From Treponema sp. (GTDB taxonomy: Bacteria; Spirochaetota; Spirochaetia; Treponematales; Treponemataceae): a stretch of DNA of 41,930 nucleotides. The stretch's first letter is position 1, and each line of letters begins with the position of its first letter. The notes below the pieces were generated by a model that was given only the letters and a program-made list of their open reading frames with translations, was not told the origin of the DNA and searched no databases. The stretch covers positions 1-41,930 of the forward strand of contig JAFZRP010000111.1 of NCBI GenBank assembly GCA_017619795.1. Reading direction: 5' to 3'. The position numbers were made by a program, and so were the translations under genes. Positions 15,586 to 23,498 of the stretch are shown one piece after another.

Positions 15586-17115
15586 ATGAAAACAAAGTTT
15601 ATTGCCAATATGACAAGACTCTACGGACTGATTGTTGTTCTGTCGAACATATTGGCAGTTGTTGTTGCTACGGCTGTTTCTATGCCGGTCAGCGATTCTG
15701 ATAATATGCAGCGATGGAGCCAGTTTCTGGATCAGTTGCATGTCGGTACTATAGTAATTATTGCAGCCTTTTCTGTTCCAACAATTGTCTGCTTCAGGTA
15801 TGCTGCAAAGGCTCTGAAGACAGAAGAACAATTACTGGAAAATATTGCAGAGATTCCTTCTGTTTTTTCACTTTCATCGGTAATTGGCTGGAACCTTTAT
15901 TATTTTATTGAAATCCCTTTTGTAATCTATGCAAAAGTAAAGCTTGGAATCTTTGTTAAGGATATTCTTATAACAAGCTGGACTTTTTCTTTCTTTTCCG
16001 GTGTTACAGCCTATACAATAGCTTATCTTACAATTGAAATCTTAAACAGACTTGTTCTGCTGCCAAAGGTTTTTCCTGATGGTCACATTAAACATAAAAA
16101 GAAATCGGTTAGACCAAAGTTTTCTCATCTGATATTTTTTAGCTTTATTGTTTCTTCGGCTTTTCCTACAGTTCTGCTGCTTGTAAATCTTATTTCTGTG
16201 CAGCTTACAAATAATCTGGAAATGAATAAGGGAATAATTTTTGTAGCCTGCTTGCTTATGGTTGTTTCCTTTTCTATCTGTATTGCACTTTCGCGTATAA
16301 TTGTAAAGCCAATTAACAAACTTACGATTGCCGCCGGTAGAATTAAGGATGGCGATTACAAGACTAAGGTTGATGTTGTTACAAACGATGAGCTTGGCGT
16401 ACTGGCCGACAGCTTTAACGATATGGCTGTTTCCCTTGCCGAAAAAGAGTTTATGCGCGACACCTTTGGTAAAATTGTAGACCCTGAGGTTCGCGACTAT
16501 CTTATGAACAAGGACATTTCTCTTGGCGGCGAAACCCGCGAGGTAACCGTTCTTTTCTGCGATATCCGAAGCTTTACTTCAATGAGTGAAAAAATGGCAG
16601 CGGCTGATGTTGTATCGCTTTTGAATAAATATTTTACTGCTCTTGGCGAATGCATTACCAATCATCACGGAATTATAAACAAGTATATTGGTGATGCGAT
16701 TATGGCAATTTTTGGTGCGCCTGTAGAATCTGAAAATAGTGCACGGGATGCTTTCCTGGCTGCGCTTGATATGAGGAAGGCTCTGGTATCGGTAAACAAA
16801 GAGTTTGCAGACTTAGGATTGCCGCAGCTTCGTTTTGGCATTGGCATTCATACCGGTCCTGTTTTCGCCGGAACAATAGGTGCGGCAAACCGAATGGAGT
16901 ATACCGTTATTGGCGATACTGTAAATACTGCCAGCCGCATGGAAAGCCTTTGTAAAACTTATCAGACAGATCTGCTTATTTCAGAAGCCTCTGCGAAAAA
17001 GATTGTTGGTGACGTTGGTGACACTGGAACTGCTGGCGGCAGCTTTGAACCTCGTTTCCTTGCAGAAACAGAAATCCGTGGTAAAGAAGAAAAAATGAAG
17101 TTGTACACAGCTTAA
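15586..17115 (+). CDS. six-TM HAMP class III adenylate cyclase
   Basis: Predicted membrane adenylate cyclase making cAMP. About six hydrophobic helices fill residues 10-235, followed by a HAMP linker (~238-290, beginning VKPINKLTIAAGRI) and a C-terminal class III catalytic domain. The metal-binding aspartates are Asp326 (FCDIRSF) and Asp370 (KYIGDAIMAIFG). The adenine-selecting pair appears as Lys366 and Asp444 (VIGDTVNTASR), and the transition-state residues as Asn447 and Arg451. All are present, favouring cAMP rather than cGMP. The 509-residue start has no convincing Shine-Dalgarno. It follows asd by 35 nt and may be cotranscribed or use its own promoter. The signal sensed by the membrane region is unknown. 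Confidence 0.9.
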   Translation: MKTKFIANMTRLYGLIVVLSNILAVVVATAVSMPVSDSDNMQRWSQFLDQLHVGTIVIIAAFSVPTIVCFRYAAKALKTEEQLLENIAEIPSVFSLSSVIGWNLYYFIEIPFVIYAKVKLGIFVKDILITSWTFSFFSGVTAYTIAYLTIEILNRLVLLPKVFPDGHIKHKKKSVRPKFSHLIFFSFIVSSAFPTVLLLVNLISVQLTNNLEMNKGIIFVACLLMVVSFSICIALSRIIVKPINKLTIAAGRIKDGDYKTKVDVVTNDELGVLADSFNDMAVSLAEKEFMRDTFGKIVDPEVRDYLMNKDISLGGETREVTVLFCDIRSFTSMSEKMAAADVVSLLNKYFTALGECITNHHGIINKYIGDAIMAIFGAPVESENSARDAFLAALDMRKALVSVNKEFADLGLPQLRFGIGIHTGPVFAGTIGAANRMEYTVIGDTVNTASRMESLCKTYQTDLLISEASAKKIVGDVGDTGTAGGSFEPRFLAETEIRGKEEKMKLYTA

Positions 17116-17131
17116 GGATTCTGAAAAGCTC

Positions 17132-17905
17132 TTATTTCTTAGCGACTATAATCATTGTTCGCGCGTGCTGGTCATACGGCGACAAATCAAAATCACCGTA
17201 AGCTTTTGCAGAAGAAAATCCGCACTCAATCATCCTGTTACACAAGTCCGGGGCAGAGTAGAGCCGCTGAGTATAAGTGTGATCAAAGACTTTTGAGGCG
17301 TCGCAATGGCCTGTAGTTTTGGTGTCTGAAAGTGGTGTCAAAATCCAACGGGAGCGTAAGCCTTCCCAAGCACCTTCTACCGTAAACTCTGTGTGAACCT
17401 TAAATCCGGCACGCTCAAACTCTTCACCTTCTGTAAAATACATTACTGCTGTTTCGCGGCTTGTACATTCCATTATAAAGGTGGCGCCTTGTTTTAGTAC
17501 CGCAGCAATATTTTGTAAAATCTGCATGTCTTCTTCGATTGTGTCGCAATAGCCAAAGGAAGTGTATAGATTTACAGCGCAATCAAACTTTTTTTCAGAG
17601 GTAAAGGTTCGTAAGTCCTGGTGGAGGAGTGTAAGCGGAACGCCTTCATCTTCTGCACTTTGGGCCGCTGCCTCAAGAACTGATTTTGTAATATCAACGC
17701 CGGTAACGTTCATGCCAAGCGAAGCAAGCTCAACGGCAATTCGTCCTACACCGCACGCCGCATCCAGTACAGAGTCGCCCTTTTTTAAACCGGCAATTTT
17801 AGTCACATAATCTGCAACCGTGGGCGCTTCTTCCCAAAGGTTGTCGTCGTACATGATAGGTGCGTAATCTGTCCAAAAATCTTCAGATTTGAACCAGTCT
17901 TTCAT
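17132..17905 (-). CDS. class I SAM-dependent methyltransferase
   Basis: A 257-residue Rossmann-fold methyltransferase. Motif I is VLDAACGVGR (46-55), the acidic residue ending strand 2 is Asp71 (TGVDIT), and motif II-like CAVNLYTSFGY follows. The C-terminal region has the extra beta-strands common in small-molecule methyltransferases of the UbiE/ubiquinone type, but no substrate-specific motif is recognised. A CGGAG ribosome-binding site precedes ATG 17905. It sits 27 nt downstream of the TPR lipoprotein, so it appears to be the last gene of the mla unit; whether its substrate is a lipid is speculation. Confidence 0.82.
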   Translation of the reverse strand: MKDWFKSEDFWTDYAPIMYDDNLWEEAPTVADYVTKIAGLKKGDSVLDAACGVGRIAVELASLGMNVTGVDITKSVLEAAAQSAEDEGVPLTLLHQDLRTFTSEKKFDCAVNLYTSFGYCDTIEEDMQILQNIAAVLKQGATFIMECTSRETAVMYFTEGEEFERAGFKVHTEFTVEGAWEGLRSRWILTPLSDTKTTGHCDASKVFDHTYTQRLYSAPDLCNRMIECGFSSAKAYGDFDLSPYDQHARTMIIVAKK

Positions 17906-17932
17906 AAAAACTCCGCGGGAATCAGTGGTGTA

Positions 17933-18826
17933 TTATTCAATTTCAGCTGCGGCATCCAGACTCTTTTGTGCCATTTGTTCCATACCGTTACCTGCAGCCG
18001 TAAAGATTTCTGCCGAGTGGGTAAAGGCATATTTAGCTTCTTTTTTTTCTGCTGCTGTTGGCGAACCCTTTAATAAGATAATACCTTTTACGTAATAGTC
18101 TGTGCCCAAAGCAAGTGTGTTTTCTGCGGCGCGGTCGTAAAAGATTGCATTATCAAGGGCAGTGAGTGCCGGCTGTTTTTTATTTCCAAGTGAGCGGACC
18201 TGAGCAATTTTATACCAGGTAATTCCAATTTCGGAAAGGTAGCTGTTATCGGTATAGAGCTTTGCGGCTCTGGTATAAGATGCTTCAGCAACATCATATT
18301 TTTTCTGAACACGATAAATGTCGCCCATTGTACTTTCAAATTGTGCTTCGTTGTAAGGGTCGTTTTTAAGAACCTTCTGGTATTTTTCCAGCGTTTTGAT
18401 TACGTTAGAATAATCTGCCTTTTCATCCTGTTCAGCGATGATGATTCTGGCTTCGTTCATTGCACAGAGTGCTGCATTTTTGTCTGCGGCCACAGAATAG
18501 GAAGCATAAACCTTTGCTTTTTCAAGATAAGCTTCTGCGTTTTTTGTGAGCGGCGGATTATACGAAAGATTCAAGCTTATGTAAGCCAAGGCTACCGAGG
18601 TAAGCAAATCATAATCATCTACTGTCATTGCAAGCTTAGAAGCCTGATCCAGAAAGTATGAGGCTTTATCATATTCACCCGAAAGAATGCTTGCATTTGC
18701 AGATTCGAGCATTTCGTTTGCGTTGGAATGGATTGTCGTAATCTGCATTTCGCGTTTTGGTTTTGAGCCGCAGGAAAGGGAAAGTGCAATAAGAAGGATG
18801 ATGATGATATATTCAATTTTTTTCAT
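17933..18826 (-). CDS. TPR-containing lipoprotein in the mla operon
   Basis: A 297-residue protein with a type II signal peptide (lipobox LSLSC, Cys19). The mature region is almost all helical with tetratricopeptide-like repeats, such as ANASILSGEYDKASYFLDQA and TMGDIYRVQKKYDVAEASYTRA. Its ATG overlaps the mlaD stop codon (TGATG), so the two are translationally coupled. Canonical Mla systems have the lipoprotein MlaA and the periplasmic MlaC; neither is nearby, so this protein may act as a periplasmic or outer-membrane docking partner for the MCE protein (inference). Confidence 0.85.
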   Translation of the reverse strand: MKKIEYIIIILLIALSLSCGSKPKREMQITTIHSNANEMLESANASILSGEYDKASYFLDQASKLAMTVDDYDLLTSVALAYISLNLSYNPPLTKNAEAYLEKAKVYASYSVAADKNAALCAMNEARIIIAEQDEKADYSNVIKTLEKYQKVLKNDPYNEAQFESTMGDIYRVQKKYDVAEASYTRAAKLYTDNSYLSEIGITWYKIAQVRSLGNKKQPALTALDNAIFYDRAAENTLALGTDYYVKGIILLKGSPTAAEKKEAKYAFTHSAEIFTAAGNGMEQMAQKSLDAAAEIE

Positions 18827-19851
18827 CAGAATGATTCCTCCCTGAGTTTTGGAGTAGCACTTGTCTGTTCTGCACGCTCCGTAGCATTTCCTTTAATCAG
18901 AGGATTATTCTTAAGGGCAACAACAACATCCTGTACCTGTTTAATAAGTGTCTGAACCTGAGTAAGAATTACTGTAATCTGCGGCATATTATTACCAAGT
19001 GATGATGAAATTGTGTTTATATCAGTTATTGTTTGATTAAGACTTGTAAAGAGGCTATCTATTGCACCCTGAGATTCTTCTGATTCAAGAAGCTTAGGAA
19101 TAAGTCCCTGAGTATCCTGGAATTGATTTACAACACCGTTTACGTCAGACAAAATATTGTTGAGCTTGTTGATTGGAACATTAAGGCTGTCAACAATTTT
19201 TGCAAGAGGAACAGAATCATCACCAGCAAGGAATAGACTAACCTGATTTAAGATAGTGTTGATTTCGCCAATTGTTTCTGAAAGCGGAGATTCTGTTTTT
19301 GTACCGTCAAGAATACCGTTCAAATCCATTACAAGTGAATTGACGTTGTTTATAAGCTCTGCTACAGAGTTGAAAACTGCAGTAATTGAATCTGCCTGGT
19401 CGGTAATGATTACCCTGCGCGAAGCTATGTTATTTTTACCTTCATCACTTGCTTTTTCTGGAATAAGGGAATCGTCTTCTATTATAGTTGATGAAACTCC
19501 CTGATGGAAAATAAGCGAAGAACCAAGTCCAATTGGGTTTACAGCAAGCTCAAGAATAGAACCTTCTGTAATTCTGTCTATGTATTCATCAGAAATGTAG
19601 AAGTTAACTACTACCTGGTCTTTTTCATCAAGCTCGATTGTGGTTACCTTTCCAATTCCAAAGCCCTTGTACTGAATGGCCATTCCTTCAGAAACGTTTG
19701 AAGCGGAGTTTACAATTGTATGATAGGGATGCTTTGGTACAAACCATTTTTGTTTTGAGCCGATAAGAAAAAGTATAAAAATGAGTGCGGCTATTGCCAG
19801 AAGGGAAAGTGTTCCCACAATCTGGTCTGCATACTTAATCCTGAATTTCAT
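18826..19851 (-). CDS. mlaD: MCE-domain lipid-transport protein (MlaD-like)
   Basis: Periplasmic-facing, membrane-anchored lipid-binding subunit of an Mla-type ABC transporter. One N-terminal TM helix (about residues 12-30) is followed by a single MCE domain (~40-117, with SASNVSEGMAIQYKGFGIGKV and ITEGSILELAVNPIGLGSSLIF). The C-terminal ~200 residues are helical and Asn/Ile/Leu-rich with long heptad-like runs, suggesting a needle or coiled-coil extension, longer than E. coli MlaD (183 aa versus 341 here). It overlaps mlaF by 17 nt and the TPR lipoprotein by 1 nt. Confidence 0.9.
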   Translation of the reverse strand: MKFRIKYADQIVGTLSLLAIAALIFILFLIGSKQKWFVPKHPYHTIVNSASNVSEGMAIQYKGFGIGKVTTIELDEKDQVVVNFYISDEYIDRITEGSILELAVNPIGLGSSLIFHQGVSSTIIEDDSLIPEKASDEGKNNIASRRVIITDQADSITAVFNSVAELINNVNSLVMDLNGILDGTKTESPLSETIGEINTILNQVSLFLAGDDSVPLAKIVDSLNVPINKLNNILSDVNGVVNQFQDTQGLIPKLLESEESQGAIDSLFTSLNQTITDINTISSSLGNNMPQITVILTQVQTLIKQVQDVVVALKNNPLIKGNATERAEQTSATPKLREESF

Positions 19852-20551
19852 TACTTTTTGTCCTTATGATTTTATCCGTTACCACGCCGGAATCGAAAAT
19901 ATACCGGTTGCCGTCAAAAGTTTTTACAAAGTCAGCATCGTGGCTAACGTAAATCAATGTATGTTTTTTATTATAGCAGAAATCCTTGAGCATTGAAACA
20001 AATATATTTGTAGTCCTTTCATCAAGAGACTCTGTAGGTTCATCTAAGAAAAGAATGTCGGGATTGCAGATTATTGCTCGGGCAAAGCCAATCATTTTTC
20101 GTTCACCAATTGAAAGTCCGGCAGGTCTGATTGTGATTGGTTTTTCGCAGCCTACGAGTGTATAAACTTCGTAAATCCTTTTTTTGCGTTCTGCGGCGCT
20201 CATTTTAGGGTAGTGTATGCGTAATGGAAGCTCAAGATTCTGGTATACGTTCTGATTCTGCCATAAAGCGGAGTTCTGGAACATAAAGCCTGTTCGAACG
20301 CGGTAAGCTTCATTTTCCTTTCGCGTCATCATAGAAACATCTTTTCCATTATAAAGAAGCTTTCCTGATGTTGGTGTGATTATTCCTGCAATAAGCTTTA
20401 GTGCAGAGGATTTTCCACCGCCGGGTTCTCCCAAAAACGCGGTAATTGTTCCTTCCTCAACCGTTAACGACAAATCTTCTATAATAGTATAATCGTTTGC
20501 AACAAAAGAGATTCCCTGCATTTCGAATAAAGGAGTTTTATCAGAAGACAT
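19835..20551 (-). CDS. mlaF: Mla-type ABC transporter ATP-binding protein
   Basis: Cytoplasmic ATPase driving lipid movement through MlaE. The 238-residue protein has Walker A GEPGGGKS (41-48), Q-loop FQNSALW, Walker B ILFLDEP (166-172) and the H-loop His204. The signature motif is unusual: LSIGER (146-151) replaces LSGGQ or the LSGGM of E. coli MlaF, losing the second and third positions' usual residues. It overlaps mlaE by 11 nt and mlaD by 17 nt. Assignment as MlaF rather than another ABC ATPase rests on these neighbours. Confidence 0.9.
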   Translation of the reverse strand: MSSDKTPLFEMQGISFVANDYTIIEDLSLTVEEGTITAFLGEPGGGKSSALKLIAGIITPTSGKLLYNGKDVSMMTRKENEAYRVRTGFMFQNSALWQNQNVYQNLELPLRIHYPKMSAAERKKRIYEVYTLVGCEKPITIRPAGLSIGERKMIGFARAIICNPDILFLDEPTESLDERTTNIFVSMLKDFCYNKKHTLIYVSHDADFVKTFDGNRYIFDSGVVTDKIIRTKSNEIQD

Positions 20552-21320
20552 AAGACAACACCGTTATAAAAGCATCTGCAATAATACACCAGACAAAGGC
20601 TTTGGAAACTGCCCGCAAGCCAGCCATTGGGATTTCTGTTGTTGCATAACCTGCATTAAAGCCATAAAGGGTAGCAGCACCAGAAATTATCATGCCAAAA
20701 ATCAAACTCTTTCCCAGGGAAATTAAAATTGTTTCTACAGTCATTGCCTTAAAAAGGCTGTTAAAGTATTCGGGTATATCGGTTGTAGAAATGAACTGTA
20801 CTACAATTGACGGTAACATGAGTCCGAAGATTGAAAAATAGATGTTCAGGAAAAAGAGTGATAAAGTTACGGCAAGGAAGCGGGGAGCGGCCAGGTGGGT
20901 GATTGGGTCTACACCGGTAGCGATGTAGGCTTCGATTTCGTGGCCAACTACCATTGTGCCAAGCTCGGTTGCGATTGCAGTTGCAGATCGGGCTGTTACT
21001 ACAAAGGCAATTAGAAGCGGCCCAAGTTCCCGCATGACAATTAATACCAGAAGGTCGTACGTGAGCTTTGCCTGTCCAATTGAAGCCAGAAAGGTATTTC
21101 CAAGCAGGATTACCGAGGTTCCAATTCCTACTGCAAGTACACCGCAAATAGGAAGTGCCTCAACATATGTAAAAAGCAGCTGCATAATAAGGATTTTTCT
21201 AGAAGCTTTACCGCGGAACATAAATATAAACGAACTGATAATGAGTTTTCCCAGGTAACCCACAAAATAGAAAAAATCAGAAATGTTAGTTCGTATTGAT
21301 TTTCCGAGCTGCTTTACCAT
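20541..21320 (-). CDS. mlaE: Mla-type ABC transporter permease
   Basis: Inner-membrane permease of the MlaE family, 259 residues with five or so hydrophobic helices and the typical conserved core: GFNTFLASIGQ-like LGNTFLASIGQ, RELGPLLIAFVVTARSATAIATELG and MVVGHEIEAYIATGVDP. These are diagnostic of MlaE/YrbE proteins. It is the first gene of a five-gene minus-strand unit (mlaE-mlaF-mlaD-TPR lipoprotein-methyltransferase). The ATG at 21320 is preceded by an AAGG-like weak ribosome-binding site. A possible -10 (TATAAA, 21345 to 21340 on the minus strand) lies upstream without a clear -35. Confidence 0.92.
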   Translation of the reverse strand: MVKQLGKSIRTNISDFFYFVGYLGKLIISSFIFMFRGKASRKILIMQLLFTYVEALPICGVLAVGIGTSVILLGNTFLASIGQAKLTYDLLVLIVMRELGPLLIAFVVTARSATAIATELGTMVVGHEIEAYIATGVDPITHLAAPRFLAVTLSLFFLNIYFSIFGLMLPSIVVQFISTTDIPEYFNSLFKAMTVETILISLGKSLIFGMIISGAATLYGFNAGYATTEIPMAGLRAVSKAFVWCIIADAFITVLSYVF

Positions 21321-21417
21321 GCTTTTCTGCCTTTTTTAATTTATAAAGATAGTTTTACTCTTTAATTATCGGCAGGAATAGATAAAAACTGTTGCATTAT
21401 TTTAAATTATGCGTTTT

Positions 21418-21442
21418 GAAAAAGCTTTATTTAAGCTCTTTC
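21418..21442 (-). terminator. weak hairpin over the uup stop codon
   Basis: On the minus strand GAAAGAGCTT (21442 to 21433) pairs with AAGCTTTTTC (21427 to 21418), with one G-T wobble and a 5-nt loop. The stem overlaps the stop codon and includes Ts but no long U-tract follows. It may be an inefficient terminator; the 110-bp gap to mlaE otherwise holds only AT-rich sequence. Confidence 0.35.
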
Positions 21443-23374
21443 AGCCAGCTCTTCCCAGCGAGCGTATTTTTCTTCCAGTGTTTTCAGAAGTTCGTTGTAT
21501 TTTTTTGTCGTTTCTGCAAGATTTGTATTTTTACCGGACGACATCTGTTCTTCAAGTTCTGTTTTTTCTGCTTCCAGCTGTGGGATTTCTGCATCCAAGG
21601 CTTCGAACTCTTTTTGCTCTTTAAAAGAGAGCTTCTTTTGCGGGGTTTTAGGGGTGCAACCCCTAGGCGAGAGGGTAGCCTGCGACGAAGTGCAGGCGGA
21701 GGGAGAGACTTCTCCCTTTTTATTCTTTTCTTCCAGAAATTGTTCGTGCTGAAGCTCGGTGCGGTAATCGATATACTCGGAGCATTTGCCGACAAAGCCG
21801 CTGATGCTTCCGTCTTCTTCGAGAATAAAAAGCGAGTCTACGGTTTTGTCCATAAAGTAGCGGTCGTGGCTTACAAGCAGGAGACAGCCCTCGTAATTCA
21901 TAAGGAACTGTTCGAGGATGTTCATTGTAAAAATGTCAAAGTCGTTTGTAGGCTCGTCCAGAATGAGGAAGTTTGGATTTTCAAGCAGGAGGCGGACTAG
22001 ATAAAGTCTTTTGCGTTCACCGCCGGAGAGGGTGCTTACAGGAGAATGCTGGATTTTGCCTTCAAAGCCGAACTCTTCCAGAAAGCGGGAGGCACTAACA
22101 TCTTTTTTGCCGTCGCTGAGGGTCATTCTTTCTGCGGTTTCCTTTATGTATTCAAGTACGGTTAAGCTTGTATCCGGGAAGGTCGGGTTCTGTGTGTAGT
22201 AGCCGATTTTTGTGTTTATGCCTAGCTCTATGCTGCCGGTGTCTGGCTGGAGGTTTCCGGTGATGATGTTTAAGAGCGTTGTTTTACCGCTGCCGTTATC
22301 GCCGAAAATGCCGATTTTTTGTCCTTTATTGAAATTGTAGGAAAAGCTTTTTATAACTGGTGTAGCTTCTTCGGTAGAGTCTGCCTTTACATAACCTTTA
22401 GGATAATTTTTGCTGATGTTGTGAAGGATAAGCACTTTTCCGCCAAGTCGCTTGCCTTTTACCTCAAAAGTAAAGCCTTTATCTGTCTGGAACTTTTCCC
22501 TGTTTATAAGCTGTTCGTCCCGCTGGATTCGGGCTTTTATTTTTGTACCTCGCGCACACGGTCCTCGTAAAAGCCAATCCCGCTCAAAACGAAGCACAGA
22601 TTCAATACGGCGCTCGGTGTTTGCCTCAATTTCTGCTTCTGTTTCCTTTTTTTCAAGATACTGCGAATAATTTCCCTGATACAGCTTGAGCTTGTTTCGG
22701 GCCAGCTCATAAATGTTTGTACACACTGCATCCAGAAAGTAGCGGTCGTGGGTGACCATAAGCACTGAGCGTTTTGTTTCTTTAAGATAATTCTGCAGCC
22801 AGGAGATTGTCGTGATGTCCAGATGGTTTGTAGGTTCGTCAAGCAGCAGAACCTTTGTGTCTTCTACAAGAACCTGGGCAAGGGCAACCTTCTTTATCAT
22901 TCCGCCGGAAAGGGTTCCCATCTTTCGTTCCAAATCTGTAATGCCGAGTGTAGAAAGGATTGAGCTTATCTGGGCTTCGTAATTCCAGAGGTCCTGGCGG
23001 TCCATTTGCAGGAGGATTTCGTCGTAACGTTTCTGTGTGCCGGAACCTGCTAGTTCCTCGCAGAGCCGCGTATATTCATTTATTATCTGCAATTTCGGTG
23101 AATTATTCTTAAAAATGTGCTGGCGGATTGTGTCGTTTTCGTTAAATTCCGGATTCTGCGGTAAAAAAGAAACTCCGGCTTCCTTATTAAAAACTACTGT
23201 TCCTTCGTCCGGCTGGAGTACCCCTGCAATAGTGTTAAGCAGCGTAGATTTACCAGTACCGTTTCGTCCAATCAAAGCGGCTTTTTCGCCATCCTGCAGC
23301 CCAAAGGTAACTTCCGTAAAAAGCGGCTTTTCCCGCCCAATTTTTGCCAGATTATTTATAGAAAGCAGATTCAT
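21431..23374 (-). CDS. uup: ABC-F ATPase, Uup subfamily
   Basis: A soluble ATPase with two ABC domains, predicted to act on ribosomes or branched DNA rather than in transport. The first Walker A is GRNGTGKS (36-43) and the second is GDNGSGKT; both domains carry LSGG signatures and SHDRYF H-loops. The inter-domain segment has the Uup-like WLLRGPCARGTKIKARIQR, and a C-terminal coiled coil follows the second domain. The 647-residue protein carries a ~27-residue odd insertion (about 552-578, VSPSACTSSQATLSPRGC) just before the coiled coil, encoded by a GC-rich palindromic DNA element. The start at 23374 matches the family N-terminus and sits 6 nt after a -10; the upstream in-frame start at 23413 would precede the promoter. 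No Shine-Dalgarno. Confidence 0.9.
   Translation of the reverse strand: MNLLSINNLAKIGREKPLFTEVTFGLQDGEKAALIGRNGTGKSTLLNTIAGVLQPDEGTVVFNKEAGVSFLPQNPEFNENDTIRQHIFKNNSPKLQIINEYTRLCEELAGSGTQKRYDEILLQMDRQDLWNYEAQISSILSTLGITDLERKMGTLSGGMIKKVALAQVLVEDTKVLLLDEPTNHLDITTISWLQNYLKETKRSVLMVTHDRYFLDAVCTNIYELARNKLKLYQGNYSQYLEKKETEAEIEANTERRIESVLRFERDWLLRGPCARGTKIKARIQRDEQLINREKFQTDKGFTFEVKGKRLGGKVLILHNISKNYPKGYVKADSTEEATPVIKSFSYNFNKGQKIGIFGDNGSGKTTLLNIITGNLQPDTGSIELGINTKIGYYTQNPTFPDTSLTVLEYIKETAERMTLSDGKKDVSASRFLEEFGFEGKIQHSPVSTLSGGERKRLYLVRLLLENPNFLILDEPTNDFDIFTMNILEQFLMNYEGCLLLVSHDRYFMDKTVDSLFILEEDGSISGFVGKCSEYIDYRTELQHEQFLEEKNKKGEVSPSACTSSQATLSPRGCTPKTPQKKLSFKEQKEFEALDAEIPQLEAEKTELEEQMSSGKNTNLAETTKKYNELLKTLEEKYARWEELAERA
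21640..21721. repeat. GC-rich triple-hairpin element inserted in frame in uup
   Basis: Three consecutive hairpins: TAGGGGT/ACCCCTA (21649-21655/21659-21665), GCCTGC/GCAGGC (21678-21683/21692-21697) and GGGAGA/TCTCCC (21701-21706/21711-21716) followed by Ts on the plus strand. The composition is far richer in G and C than the flanking gene. It is read in frame on the minus strand as a Ser/Thr/Pro/Cys linker. It resembles a mobile palindromic element of the Rickettsia-palindromic-element kind in behaviour; homology to those is not claimed. Confidence 0.7.
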
Positions 23375-23380
23375 AATCAA

Positions 23381-23409
23381 ATTATAATAAAAAAAAACGT
23401 TATTGAGAA
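23381..23409 (-). promoter_or_regulatory. leaderless promoter of uup
   Basis: On the minus strand TTCTCA (23409 to 23404), 17-bp spacer, TATAAT (23386 to 23381), then only 6 nt (TTGATT) to the ATG at 23374. The predicted first transcribed base is the A of ATG. No Shine-Dalgarno. Confidence 0.6.
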
Positions 23410-23418
23410 TCAATAGAT

Positions 23419-23447
23419 TTGTATTATTCTAGAAACAGTGGTAAAAT
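23419..23447 (+). promoter_or_regulatory. promoter of the phosphatase-like gene
   Basis: TTGTAT (23419-23424), 17-bp spacer, TAAAAT (23442-23447) with TGG before it (extended -10). Divergent from the uup promoter, with -35 regions only ~10 bp apart. A leader of ~45 nt contains GAGGAG before ATG 23499. Confidence 0.6.
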
Positions 23448-23498
23448 ATATATTTAATAGATACATTTAAAGAAGATTTCTAAAAAGAGGAGTTTAGT

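Noticed and set aside
21701..21720. Plus-strand intrinsic terminator (GGGAGA/TCTCCC plus Ts)
   Set aside because: It lies within the minus-strand uup gene with no plus-strand gene ending there; treated as part of the palindromic element.
21392..22000. 202-codon plus-strand open frame opposite uup
   Set aside because: Antisense to the second ABC domain; no ribosome-binding site or known fold.
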